From NCBI RefSeq assembly GCF_003403035.1, contig NZ_QURN01000021.1, positions 1 to 49,280 of the forward strand: a stretch of 49,280 nt of DNA, written 5' to 3'. Below the pieces are notes generated by a model. That model made no database searches. It was not told the DNA's origin and saw only the letters and a program-made list of their open reading frames with translations. This document shows, one piece after another, positions 16,543-25,223 of this stretch. Numbering within the stretch: position 1 is the first letter of the stretch; the number at the start of each line of letters is the position of its first letter. Source of the stretch: Mesorhizobium denitrificans. Its GTDB lineage: Bacteria > Pseudomonadota > Alphaproteobacteria > Rhizobiales > Rhizobiaceae. A program made the position numbers and the translations under genes.

Positions 16543-17495
16543 TAAACGGCGCGCGAGCGAAGCTTCTGGCCTTAGCCATTGCCGGTCTGACCAGTTTGCC
16601 CGCCGCCGCCCAAAGTACGAAACTGACGGACGGTTTCGAAGGCACGGATTTTGCGCCGGAGGGCGGTCTCTATTATCGCGAGAATGCCGAGCAAAAGGCC
16701 GGCTCGGTCGAGTTTCAGCATGACGTCGTTTACGAAGGCAAAGGCGCGCTGAAGCTGAGCGTGAAGGCAATGTGCGCGGTCGACGACGAGCGGTGCAGCG
16801 AGCGCGCGGAGATTTGGGAAAAGACGGATCTGCGCGTGCCTTACGACCAGGGTGTGTGGCACGGCTTTGCGGTGAAGCTGGCAGATCCCATTCCAGCCGA
16901 CGACCATCGCTATCTGATTGCGCAATGGAAGCGCGAGATAAACCCCGGCGCGGAGGGCGATTTCAGTCCATTTCTCGCGCTGCGCCTGCTGAACGGCAAG
17001 CTGCACGTGACCGTGGAGACGAATTACCGCCCCGGCCTTGAGGGCGCCAAGCCATCGGGTCCAGGTGCGTGCGCGCCGAAAGGCGTGCCGGTTTGGCTGC
17101 GGCCCGACACCAACCAGATGCGCGCGCTGGTGACGGCTGACCCCAACTGGAAACCTGAAGATGGCGAACTCTATGCCGACTGCACCGACAAGATAACGGT
17201 GGTGCAGCACAACCCGCTGCCGACGCCCGATTCGGGCTGGATCGACTTCGTGGTGTACTCTCACCCCGGACCAGAGGGTGATGGACGCATTGAGCTTTTT
17301 GCCAATGGCAAGGCCATAACCACCATTACCGGCATGATCGGCCATAACGACAGAGATCTCGGCAAGAACCAATATTTCAAGTTTGGCCCTTATCGCGCGG
17401 GCCATTCGAATGATTGGACGGTGTATTACGACAAGTTTCGCCGCTCGCCCGATTGCGCCGATGTGCTTGCGGGCGGCGCGTGTCCGCAATTTTAA
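16539..17495 (+). CDS. secreted polysaccharide lyase of the heparin lyase I-like family
   Basis: A protein of 318 residues. Residues 1-24 form a signal peptide ending PAAAQS, so the product is exported. The mature part is a beta-jelly-roll-like domain with FEGTDFAPEG, HDVVYEGKGALKL, RAEIWEKTDLRVPYDQGVWHGF, RYLIAQWKRE and YFKFGPYRAGHSNDWTVYYDKF, a pattern I recognise from heparin lyase I-like polysaccharide lyases. These cleave uronate-containing glycans by beta-elimination. Several cysteines (CAVDDERC, CAPKG, CTDK, CADVLAGGAC) may form disulfides. The ATGA overlap with the cyclase gene indicates coupling. It probably trims the bacterium's own uronate-rich glycan or degrades an external one. 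Confidence 0.78.
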   Translation: MINGARAKLLALAIAGLTSLPAAAQSTKLTDGFEGTDFAPEGGLYYRENAEQKAGSVEFQHDVVYEGKGALKLSVKAMCAVDDERCSERAEIWEKTDLRVPYDQGVWHGFAVKLADPIPADDHRYLIAQWKREINPGAEGDFSPFLALRLLNGKLHVTVETNYRPGLEGAKPSGPGACAPKGVPVWLRPDTNQMRALVTADPNWKPEDGELYADCTDKITVVQHNPLPTPDSGWIDFVVYSHPGPEGDGRIELFANGKAITTITGMIGHNDRDLGKNQYFKFGPYRAGHSNDWTVYYDKFRRSPDCADVLAGGACPQF

Positions 17496-17548
17496 TGAGT
17501 TGATTTCACGGCCTAGGCAGTCTCAATTGCTTCCGATAGTCTGGTTTT

Positions 17549-17565
17549 GGGCACCATCCGTGCCC
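17549..17565. promoter_or_regulatory. inverted repeat ahead of the ABC importer operon
   Basis: GGGCAC (17549-17554) and GTGCCC (17560-17565) form a perfect 6-base inverted repeat with a 5-base spacer, 19 bases before the importer ATG and just upstream of its AGGGA ribosome site (17574-17578). It could be an operator or an mRNA hairpin. Confidence 0.35.
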
Positions 17566-17584
17566 GCAGATTCAGGGACTTGAG

Positions 17585-19465
17585 ATGGTAACTGCGACCG
17601 ATCTCTTGAGGGTTGAAGATCTGGGCATATCGTTCACCACGATGGGCGGGCCGATCCATGCCGTGCGCAATGCGAGCTTGCGCGTGCTACCCGGCAAGGT
17701 GACCGCGCTGGTGGGTGAATCCGGCTCAGGAAAATCCGTTACCAGTCAGGCCGTCATGGGCATTTTGCCGAACACGGCGAATGTGCGCGGGCGTATTCTC
17801 TTTTCCGACCCCGCCACGCCGGGCAAGACTGTGGATCTTCTTGAAATGCCGGTCGATGGCGAGGAAATCCGCGCCATACGCGGCAGCCGCATTGCCAAGA
17901 TTTTTCAGGAGCCAATGACCTCACTTTCGCCGCTGCACACAATCGGCAACCAGATTGGCGAAGTGCTGGCGATCCATACAGATTTGCCCAAGGCTGAACG
18001 GCGAGCGCGCACTGAGGAGATGCTTGGCCTCGTTGGCTTCAAAAACCCAAAGCGCGCGCACGACATGTATTCGTTCGAGCTATCGGGCGGTTTGCGCCAA
18101 CGCGCCATGATCGCGATGGCGCTGATCTGCCGGCCGGCGCTGCTGGTGGCGGATGAGCCTACCACCGCGCTCGACGTGACCATTCAGGCGCAGATTCTGC
18201 AATTGCTACGCGAACTGCAGCAAAAGCTGAACATGGCGATGCTGCTGATTACGCACGATCTCGGCGTCGTGGCCAATGTCGCCGATGAAGTCGTGGTTAT
18301 GTATCACGGCGAGGTCATGGAAGCCGGGACGGTTGAGGATATCTTTCGCAATCCGAGCCACCCCTATCTGAAAGGGCTGATGGCAGCGGTGCCGCATTTC
18401 GACATGAAGCCCGGTGAGCGCCTTAAAGCGCTGCGCGAAATACCCATAAACGTTGAGCATTTGCTGGGCCGCAAGAAGGAGGTAGCGCCGAAGGGCGACG
18501 TGCTTCTTGAAGTGCGAGACCTGTCAAAGTCTTTCGTTACGCGCAGCTCCGGCTGGTTCGGCAAGAGCGAACCGCCCGTGAAGGCCGTGGATGGTGTGAG
18601 CTTCGACATCAAGCGCGGCGAATGCCTTGGCCTTGTGGGCGAAAGCGGTTGCGGCAAGACGACCGTAAGCAAGATATTGATGCGTGCGCTGACGCCGGAT
18701 AGCGGCTCTGTGATCTATCACGGCGCAAATGGTCCGATAGATGTTCTCAAGGCCGAAGGCGACGACCTGCGAACACTGCGCACCAAAATCCAGATGGTGT
18801 TTCAGGACCCGGTGTCCTCGCTTTCGCCGCGCATGACGATTGAGAATGTTCTCAGCGAACCGCTGGAAATACATAATCGCGGCGATGCGAAGCAGCGTTC
18901 GGAAAAAGTGAAGTCGCTGATGGAGGCCATCGGCCTGGATAAGCGTTTTCTCAAACGATACCCGCACAGCTTTTCCGGTGGGCAGCGCCAGCGCATAGGC
19001 ATTGCGCGTGCGATTGCGCTCGGTCCCGATCTTGTCGTTTGCGATGAACCAGTGTCCGCTCTGGACGTTTCCGTTCAGGCGCAGATTTTGAATCTTCTCA
19101 AAGACTTGCAGAAAAATCTTGGACTAACATATCTGTTTATATCGCATAATTTGGCAGTGGTTGATTATATGGCCGACCGCATTGCGGTGATGTATGCGGG
19201 GCGGATCGTGGAACTCGCGCCGCGCGAGGTGCTGATGCGCAAACCTGTTCACCCCTACACCCGCGCGCTGCTGGCGGCGGTGCCATTTCCCGACCTCAAT
19301 CGGCCGCTCGACTTCGGTGAAATTCGGGCGACAAGCGTGTTGGAAAAAGGCTGGGCGCCGCAGTTTCGCGCGGACGAGCAGGACAGCCTTTCACCCGCTG
19401 ATCTGGGCGACGGGCATTTCGTGCTCGCGCGCCGCAATGTCGATGCACGGGAGTTGCGGCCATGA
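17585..19465 (+). CDS. oligopeptide-class ABC importer, fused double ATP-binding protein (YejF/DppDF-like)
   Basis: A protein of 626 residues carrying two complete ABC ATPase domains. The first has Walker A GESGSGKS (44-51), signature LSGGLRQR and Walker [13 protein letters not shown]; the second has Walker A GESGCGKT (352-359), signature FSGGQRQR and Walker [13 protein letters not shown]. Both carry the short C-terminal oligopeptide/dipeptide segment ([24 protein letters not shown]). The two sites drive import through the permeases encoded downstream. An AGGGA site lies six bases upstream of the ATG, and the stop overlaps the binding-protein start (ATGA). The fusion is typical of YejF-like and rhizobial oligosaccharide or peptide systems. 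Confidence 0.92.
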   Translation: MVTATDLLRVEDLGISFTTMGGPIHAVRNASLRVLPGKVTALVGESGSGKSVTSQAVMGILPNTANVRGRILFSDPATPGKTVDLLEMPVDGEEIRAIRGSRIAKIFQEPMTSLSPLHTIGNQIGEVLAIHTDLPKAERRARTEEMLGLVGFKNPKRAHDMYSFELSGGLRQRAMIAMALICRPALLVADEPTTALDVTIQAQILQLLRELQQKLNMAMLLITHDLGVVANVADEVVVMYHGEVMEAGTVEDIFRNPSHPYLKGLMAAVPHFDMKPGERLKALREIPINVEHLLGRKKEVAPKGDVLLEVRDLSKSFVTRSSGWFGKSEPPVKAVDGVSFDIKRGECLGLVGESGCGKTTVSKILMRALTPDSGSVIYHGANGPIDVLKAEGDDLRTLRTKIQMVFQDPVSSLSPRMTIENVLSEPLEIHNRGDAKQRSEKVKSLMEAIGLDKRFLKRYPHSFSGGQRQRIGIARAIALGPDLVVCDEPVSALDVSVQAQILNLLKDLQKNLGLTYLFISHNLAVVDYMADRIAVMYAGRIVELAPREVLMRKPVHPYTRALLAAVPFPDLNRPLDFGEIRATSVLEKGWAPQFRADEQDSLSPADLGDGHFVLARRNVDARELRP

Positions 19466-21366
19466 TGGATCGGCGCACGGCTCTTGGCGTTATCGCGGCG
19501 GCGCTCATGCCGCAGCGTGTGCTTGCGGCAGCGTCTGAACCGGAAATGTTTGCCGACGCGCTGAAAAGCGGCTCGTTGCCACCGATGGCGGACCGCCTGC
19601 CAAAAGTGCCGCGCGTGATGGACCTCGTCGCTATGGGGCGCGAACCCGGCAAATATGGCGGGCAACTCCGCATGTTGATCGGCAGCCAGAAAGACATCCG
19701 CTATATGACCATCAATGGTTATTCGCGGCTGGTCGGCTACGATAACGAGCTCAAGCTGCATGCCGATATTCTCGAAAGTTATGAGCAGGAGCAGGACCGC
19801 GTTTTCACGTTCCGGCTGCGCAAGGGCCACAAATGGTCCGACGGAAGCCCGCTGACCCCGGAAGATTTCCGCTATTCGCTTGAAGATGTGTGGCTCAACG
19901 AAGACCTCTCACCAGTGGGCCCGCCGACGGCGCTGGTGGTGGATGAAAAGACGCCGAAGTTTGAAATACTGGACCCGCTTACGATCCGATATAGCTGGGA
20001 TGCGCCGAACCCGGACTTTCTGCCATCGCTGGCAGCAGCGCAACCCTTGGTGATTGCGCAGCCATCAGCCTACCTGAAGCAGTTTCACAAGAAATATCAG
20101 ACTGAGGACAAGCTTGCCGAGCTTCAGAAGAAATATCGGGCGAAGCGGTGGTCTTCACTACACATCAAAATGGCGCGGGCCTACCGCCCGGAAAACCCCG
20201 ATTTGCCAACGCTCGACCCTTGGCGCAACACGACCGAACCGCCAGCCGAGCAGTTTGTTTTCGAGCGCAACCCTTACTTCCATCGGGTCGATCCGAACGG
20301 GACGCAACTGCCCTATATCGATCGCTTTATCCTGAACGTGTCCTCGTCAGCCATTCTGCCGGCCAAGGTGGGTGCGGGCGATTCCGATCTGCAAGGCACT
20401 GGCATCGACTTTGCGGACTACACCTACCTGAAAGAGGCGGAGAAGCGATTCCCGGTGAAGGTACAGCTCTGGAAGCGCACCATCGGTTCGCGGTTCGCAC
20501 TGCTGCCCAACATGAATTCCGCCGATCCCGATTGGGGACCGCTGTTGCGCGATGTGCGGGTGCGCCGTGCGCTTTCGGTCGCGGTCAACCGCGATGAAAT
20601 CAACAAGGTCGTCTTCTTCGGGCTGGGTCATATCAGCTCGGACACGGTGCTGCAGGCAAGCCCCCTCTTCCGGCCCGAATATGCAAAAGCGTGGACCCAG
20701 TACGACCCCGCGCTGGCGGCTGATTTGCTGGCGCAAGCGGGTTTGAAGGAGATTGGTGACGATGGCATTCGTCTGCTGCCGGATGGCCGACCGGCACAGA
20801 TCGTGGTTGAGACGGCAGGCGAAGGCACGCAGGAAACGGACGTGCTGGAACTCATCACCGATCATTGGCAGAAGGTTGGCATCGCGCTCTTCATTCGCAC
20901 CTCGCAGCGCGACGTTTTCCGCAGCCGCGGCATGGCCGGGCAGATCATGATGTCCATGTGGTCAGGCGTCGATAACGGCATTCCCACAGCGGACATGAAC
21001 CCCAAGCAGTTTGCACCGATGACCGACGATCAGCTTCAATGGCCGGTCTGGGGTGCGCATTTTCTTTCGCGTGGCCAGCGCGGCACCGCGCCGGACCTTC
21101 CCGCTGCGCAGACCCTGCTCGAACTGGCGGTTCGCTGGCGTCAAACAACGGACACGGAAGACCGCGCAAGGCTTTGGGCGTCAATCCTTGCGCTCTATGC
21201 AGACCAGGTGTTTTCCATCGGCTTCGTAAACACCACGCCGCAACCGGTGTTGCGCTCTACCTATTTGCAGAACTTTCCGAAGGAAGCTTTCTTCGGCTTC
21301 GATCCCACCGCATATTTCGGAACGCTGTCGCCCGACACGTTCTGGCTTTCCGATCAGGAGGCATAG
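19462..21366 (+). CDS. family 5 extracellular solute-binding protein
   Basis: A protein of 634 residues, long for this class, with an export signal ([23 protein letters not shown] has a twin arginine, so Tat export is possible). Recognisable SBP family 5 blocks are GKYGGQLRM, FRLRKGHKWSDG with LTPEDFRYS, and RVRRALSVAVNRDEINKVVF. These proteins capture peptides, nickel, opines or oligosaccharides; the group that includes rhizobial AgpA binds alpha-galactosides, so the ligand need not be a peptide. It lies between the ATPase and permease genes, with a four-base overlap upstream and six bases downstream. Proximity to the polysaccharide lyase makes an oligosaccharide ligand worth testing. Confidence 0.9.
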   Translation: MMDRRTALGVIAAALMPQRVLAAASEPEMFADALKSGSLPPMADRLPKVPRVMDLVAMGREPGKYGGQLRMLIGSQKDIRYMTINGYSRLVGYDNELKLHADILESYEQEQDRVFTFRLRKGHKWSDGSPLTPEDFRYSLEDVWLNEDLSPVGPPTALVVDEKTPKFEILDPLTIRYSWDAPNPDFLPSLAAAQPLVIAQPSAYLKQFHKKYQTEDKLAELQKKYRAKRWSSLHIKMARAYRPENPDLPTLDPWRNTTEPPAEQFVFERNPYFHRVDPNGTQLPYIDRFILNVSSSAILPAKVGAGDSDLQGTGIDFADYTYLKEAEKRFPVKVQLWKRTIGSRFALLPNMNSADPDWGPLLRDVRVRRALSVAVNRDEINKVVFFGLGHISSDTVLQASPLFRPEYAKAWTQYDPALAADLLAQAGLKEIGDDGIRLLPDGRPAQIVVETAGEGTQETDVLELITDHWQKVGIALFIRTSQRDVFRSRGMAGQIMMSMWSGVDNGIPTADMNPKQFAPMTDDQLQWPVWGAHFLSRGQRGTAPDLPAAQTLLELAVRWRQTTDTEDRARLWASILALYADQVFSIGFVNTTPQPVLRSTYLQNFPKEAFFGFDPTAYFGTLSPDTFWLSDQEA

Positions 21367-21372
21367 GCCTTC

Positions 21373-22371
21373 ATGCTGCGTTACATTATCTGGCGCATTG
21401 CGATGATGGTGCCAACACTCCTGATAATTTCCGCTTTGGTCTTCACCATTATCGAATTGCCGCCGGGCGACTATTTCGAGAGCTACGCGGCGGAACTCAA
21501 AGCGCAAGGCGAGGATGTCGACACGGCCTATCTCGACACGCTGCGCAAAGAGTACAACTTCGATAAGCCGCCGGTGATCCGCTATTTCTATTGGCTCGGC
21601 GGCATGTTGCAGGGCGATTTCGGCTATTCGTTCGAATATCAGCTGCCGGTGACGGAAGTCGTGGGCGACCGCATGTGGCTAACGGTTCTGGTATCCTTCG
21701 TCACCATCGTGTTTACTTGGCTGCTCGCCTTCCCGATCGGCATTTACTCGGCAACGCATCAATATAGTTGGGGCGACTATGGCCTGACATTTCTGGGGCT
21801 ATTGGGCATCGCGATACCCAACTTCATGCTGGCACTGATCCTGATGTATTTCGCAAATATCTGGTTCGGCGTTTCCATCGGGCATTTGATGGACCTGAAA
21901 TATCTTGGCCAACCCATGAGTTGGGACAAGGCCAAATCCATTCTCGATCATCTGTGGATTCCGGTCATCATTGTCGGCACTGCCGGAACTGCCGGCATGA
22001 TCCGCCGACTGCGCGCCAACCTGCTAGACGAATTGCAAAAGCAATATGTGGTGACGGCGCGCGCCAAGGGTCTTTCACCCTTCCGCACGCTGGTGAAATA
22101 TCCGCTGCGCATGTCGCTGAACTTCTTCATTTCGGACATCGGATCGATCCTGCCCGCAATTATTTCCGGCGCGGAAATCACCGCAATCGTGCTTTCGCTG
22201 GAAACAACGGGACCGATGCTCATCAAGGCGCTGCAAAGTCAGGACATGTATCTGGCCGGTTCGTTCCTGATGTTCCTGGCGTTTCTCACCGTCATCGGCG
22301 TGCTGATTTCCGACCTCGCCTTGGCATTGCTTGATCCACGCATTCGCTTACAGGGCGGCAGTACGAAATGA
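21373..22371 (+). CDS. oligopeptide-class ABC importer permease 1 (YejB/OppB-like)
   Basis: A protein of 332 residues with about six transmembrane helices: the N-terminal MLRYIIWRIAMMVPTLLII helix and a LPPGDYFESY loop are standard for OppB/YejB-type permeases, and VTARAKGLSPFRTLVKYPL is the cytoplasmic EAA-type loop that contacts the ATPase. It pairs with the permease encoded next, whose ATG overlaps this stop by four bases. The final helix LISDLALALLDPRIRL matches the family C-terminus. Confidence 0.92.
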   Translation: MLRYIIWRIAMMVPTLLIISALVFTIIELPPGDYFESYAAELKAQGEDVDTAYLDTLRKEYNFDKPPVIRYFYWLGGMLQGDFGYSFEYQLPVTEVVGDRMWLTVLVSFVTIVFTWLLAFPIGIYSATHQYSWGDYGLTFLGLLGIAIPNFMLALILMYFANIWFGVSIGHLMDLKYLGQPMSWDKAKSILDHLWIPVIIVGTAGTAGMIRRLRANLLDELQKQYVVTARAKGLSPFRTLVKYPLRMSLNFFISDIGSILPAIISGAEITAIVLSLETTGPMLIKALQSQDMYLAGSFLMFLAFLTVIGVLISDLALALLDPRIRLQGGSTK

Positions 22372-23546
22372 CGGAATCATCCCTTCCGCCGCCCGGCGCG
22401 CCGCTCAAGCATTATGTTTCTTCCGCGCCGTTCGACGCCATGTCGATCGAGGCGATGACGGCGCAGCAGGAGCGCGTTTATCAGGCTTCCCAGCTTCAAC
22501 TGATGTGGTGGAAGTTCAAGCGCCACAAGCTGGCGCTTTGGTCGGGCATTTTCCTGATCTGCCTCTATTCCATGATTCTGGTCTGCGAGTTTCTCGCGCC
22601 GTACAATCTTCATACGCGTAATGTGGATCACATCTACGAGCCGCCGCAGCGCATTCGACTGTTTGACCATGGGCAGTTTGTCGGGCCGTTCGTCTATGGC
22701 CGCCAGATGACGCTGGATATTGAAAACCTGCGGCGTGTCTATCGCGACAATCCGAGCGATGTGCAGCCGCTTCGGTTTTTCTGCCGTGGCGACGCGTATC
22801 GTTTCTGGGGCCTGATTGAAGGCAATTTGCATCTCGTCTGCCCGGCAGAAAACGGCAATCTGTTCTTGCTGGGAACGGACCGACTGGGCCGCGACGTGCT
22901 TTCGCGCATCATTTATGGCGCGCGCATTTCACTCACCATCGGCCTGATCGGAATCGCGTTCAGTTTCGTGCTCGGCATCGTGATTGGCGGGTTGGCCGGC
23001 TACAAGGGCGGCGTTTTCGACCTGATCGTCCAGCGCATTATCGAAGTGCTGCAATCGATTCCGAGCATTCCGCTATGGATGGCGCTGGCCGCAATCATGC
23101 CGGTGACGTGGAGCCCGATTTTCATCTATTTCGGCATTACGCTTATTCTCGGCCTGCTCGACTGGACCGGACTGGCGCGCGCCGTGCGCTCCAAGCTGCT
23201 GGCGCTGCGCGAGGAAGATTATGTGCTGGCCGCGCAACTCATGGGCGCGAAAACAAGCCGGATTATCGGCAAGCATCTCATTCCCGGATTTATGTCGCAC
23301 CTCATCGCAACCGCTACGATTTCGGTGCCGGGCATGATTTTGGGCGAGACGGCACTGAGCTTCCTCGGATTGGGGCTGCGTCCGCCTATTACCAGTTGGG
23401 GCATTCTGCTGACTGAGGCGCGCAGCGTGAGTACGATCGCGTTCTATCCGTGGCTGCTGTTTCCGATGATCCCGGTGATTTTGGTGATCCTAGCGTTCAA
23501 TTTCCTCGGTGATGGATTGCGCGACGCCGCCGATCCTTATCGCTGA
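22368..23546 (+). CDS. oligopeptide-class ABC importer permease 2 (YejE/OppC-like)
   Basis: A protein of 392 residues, longer than ordinary OppC because of an N-terminal cytoplasmic extension of about 60 residues and a periplasmic loop of about 80 residues after the first helix (IFLICLYSMILVCEFLAPY). Family hallmarks are LGTDRLGRDVLSRIIYGARISL, the EAA-type loop AAQLMGAKTSRIIGKHLIPG and the C-terminal FNFLGDGLRDAADPY. The long loop is typical of YejE-like and related rhizobial permeases. It is the last gene of the importer operon, followed by a GC-rich hairpin. Confidence 0.92.
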   Translation: MTESSLPPPGAPLKHYVSSAPFDAMSIEAMTAQQERVYQASQLQLMWWKFKRHKLALWSGIFLICLYSMILVCEFLAPYNLHTRNVDHIYEPPQRIRLFDHGQFVGPFVYGRQMTLDIENLRRVYRDNPSDVQPLRFFCRGDAYRFWGLIEGNLHLVCPAENGNLFLLGTDRLGRDVLSRIIYGARISLTIGLIGIAFSFVLGIVIGGLAGYKGGVFDLIVQRIIEVLQSIPSIPLWMALAAIMPVTWSPIFIYFGITLILGLLDWTGLARAVRSKLLALREEDYVLAAQLMGAKTSRIIGKHLIPGFMSHLIATATISVPGMILGETALSFLGLGLRPPITSWGILLTEARSVSTIAFYPWLLFPMIPVILVILAFNFLGDGLRDAADPYR

Positions 23547-23557
23547 GCCTCGCGCTG

Positions 23558-23599
23558 CCCCTCACCCTCACGCCGTAAGAACAGGGAGAGGATGAGGGG
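23558..23599. terminator. imperfect hairpin between convergent genes
   Basis: CCCCTCA (23558-23564) can pair with TGAGGGG (23593-23599), with extra CCT/AGG pairing inside. It lies 11 bases after the permease stop and 7 bases before the end of the convergent methyltransferase gene, so it may end transcription from both sides or be a dispersed REP-like element. Confidence 0.4.
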
Positions 23600-23606
23600 A
23601 AACGTA

Positions 23607-24101
23607 TTAAGTTCGCCGATAGATGAAATAGCGGCTTTCGGTGGCGCCGGGCGGAAGTGGCAAAGGCTCGGTTCCCTGCACGTCCAGCTTGAGGTCTGAC
23701 ACCAGCAAACCACCCGGTGCCAAGGCTGGAGCCAGCGTCGCGTTCAACAATTGCTGCATGGCGCTGTTGTGCTTGTCGCCGTAAGACCCCGTATCGGCGT
23801 GGAGGAGAACCACCTGCCCCGAGAAGCGCTGCACGGCTTCCGGTACAGTCTCGCGCATGTCGCCAAGGATCATCTTGTCCGACGGCGGAATGCAATCTTC
23901 GTAGCAATCCACCTCGCGGTCGAACACGTAGATCTCGCGGTCAGGCAAATGCGTGCGGATATGATCATACGTGCGGCCATGACCAAGCCCAAGCTCGAAC
24001 ACGATGCCGGGCTTGCCAGCAATGTCGTTGAACGCCCAGCCGAGGCAGGCATCCTGAGCCACCAGTCTCAGCCGCAATTTGTCCAGACGCGTAAGCTTCA
24101 C
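23607..24101 (-). CDS. small class I SAM-dependent methyltransferase
   Basis: A protein of 164 residues with GIVFELGLGHGRTYDHI (about 32-48) as SAM motif I (GxGxG), EIYVFDRE with the ribose-binding aspartate, and GDMRETV as the adenine-binding loop; VVLLHADTGSYGD corresponds to motif IV. Length is at the low end for the family, but the core is complete. It uses a GTG start at 24101 with a modest GGGTG upstream. It is divergent from the UDP-glucuronate epimerase gene. The substrate is unknown. Confidence 0.72.
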   Translation of the reverse strand: MKLTRLDKLRLRLVAQDACLGWAFNDIAGKPGIVFELGLGHGRTYDHIRTHLPDREIYVFDREVDCYEDCIPPSDKMILGDMRETVPEAVQRFSGQVVLLHADTGSYGDKHNSAMQQLLNATLAPALAPGGLLVSDLKLDVQGTEPLPLPPGATESRYFIYRRT

Positions 24102-24203
24102 GTATCACCCGCAATGATTGTGTTGAGTTGTGGTGTCCTAGCGCTGCTTTAGCGCCAAGGCAAATATTGGACATGCTTCGTGGCCTGTGCGAATGACCGT
24201 GGC

Positions 24204-25187
24204 ATGAAGATATTGCTCACTGGTGCTGCGGGTTTCATCGGCCATCACACGGCAGTACGGCTGCTGGAACGCGGCGACACTGTCGTCGGTATCGATAATT
24301 TGAACGACTACTATCCTGTCAGTCTCAAACAGGATCGGCTGACGATCACCGAACAGTATCGTGGTTTCCGCTTCATGCGGCTGGATATCGGGACACCGGA
24401 CCTGTTTGAAGCCATCGGCGCGAGTGTCGAGGATGCGGACGTTATCGTGCATCTCGCCGCGCAGGCGGGCGTGCGATATTCAATGCAGAACCCATACGCT
24501 TACGTGCATTCAAACGTGATGGGCCAGGTGGCGATTATGGAGCTTGCGGCCAAGCTGCCGAAGCACCCGCCGGTCGTCTATGCGAGTTCCTCGTCGGCTT
24601 ATGGCATGGGTGAGAAGACACCTTTTTCCGAGAGCGCGCGGGCGGACAAGCCCATTTCAGTCTATGCGGCGACCAAGCGCGCCGGCGAAATGCTGGCGCA
24701 TGTGTATGAGGAATTGCACGGCATTCGCTCGACCGGGCTGCGCTTCTTTACGGTCTATGGTCGCTATGGTCGGCCCGACATGGCTCCGTGGCTTTTCACC
24801 GATGCGATTTTGAACGGTGAGCCGATTTCCGTGTTCAACAATGGCGACATGCTGCGGGATTTCACGCATGTCAGTGACATTGTGTCCGGTGTGGTCGGTG
24901 CGATTGATCGTGCCGCGGATGCAAAGCTGCCACTGGAACCGGTCTACAATCTCGGCAACAACAAGCCGGTGAAACTCGCAGATTTCATAGCGGTGATTGA
25001 AAGCGCTGCGGGTCGCGAGGCGATCAAGGAATTTAAGCCGAAGCCGCCCGGTGACGTGACCGTGACCTATGCCGATATCGAACTTGCCGAACGCGATCTT
25101 GGTTTCTCGCCGAAGACAAGAATTGAGGCGGGAATGACCGATTTTGTGGATTGGTTCAGGGGATACAATCGCAGGGGCGGTGTTTAA
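24204..25187 (+). CDS. lpsL: UDP-glucuronate 4-epimerase (NAD-dependent SDR)
   Basis: A protein of 327 residues of the extended short-chain dehydrogenase family. The NAD-binding GAAGFIG lies at 7-13; FNDYY-type sequence (NLNDYYPVSLK) near 36 is characteristic of UDP-glucuronate epimerases; the serine triad SSSSAYG and catalytic YAATK follow; RFFTVYGRYGRPDMA is a strong family signature. It interconverts UDP-glucuronate and UDP-galacturonate for lipopolysaccharide or exopolysaccharide. The ATG at 24204 is chosen over an in-frame GTG at 24180, because the Rossmann strand begins right after it. It is convergent with the UDP-glucose dehydrogenase gene that makes its substrate, an arrangement known from rhizobia (lpsL/rkpK). 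Confidence 0.88.
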   Translation: MKILLTGAAGFIGHHTAVRLLERGDTVVGIDNLNDYYPVSLKQDRLTITEQYRGFRFMRLDIGTPDLFEAIGASVEDADVIVHLAAQAGVRYSMQNPYAYVHSNVMGQVAIMELAAKLPKHPPVVYASSSSAYGMGEKTPFSESARADKPISVYAATKRAGEMLAHVYEELHGIRSTGLRFFTVYGRYGRPDMAPWLFTDAILNGEPISVFNNGDMLRDFTHVSDIVSGVVGAIDRAADAKLPLEPVYNLGNNKPVKLADFIAVIESAAGREAIKEFKPKPPGDVTVTYADIELAERDLGFSPKTRIEAGMTDFVDWFRGYNRRGGV

Positions 25188-25188
25188 A

Positions 25189-25216
25189 TACCCTCATCCG
25201 CCTGCGGATGAGGGTA
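25189..25216. terminator. perfect 12-base inverted repeat, bidirectional terminator
   Basis: TACCCTCATCCG and CGGATGAGGGTA pair perfectly around a CCTG loop. It begins one base after the epimerase stop and ends seven bases before the convergent dehydrogenase stop, the right place for a terminator serving both genes. There is no long T-tract. Confidence 0.6.
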
Positions 25217-25223
25217 AGTATCC

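Noticed and set aside
16572-17489. Minus-strand open frame of 305 residues
   Set aside because: Antisense to the polysaccharide lyase, which has a signal peptide and coupled start.
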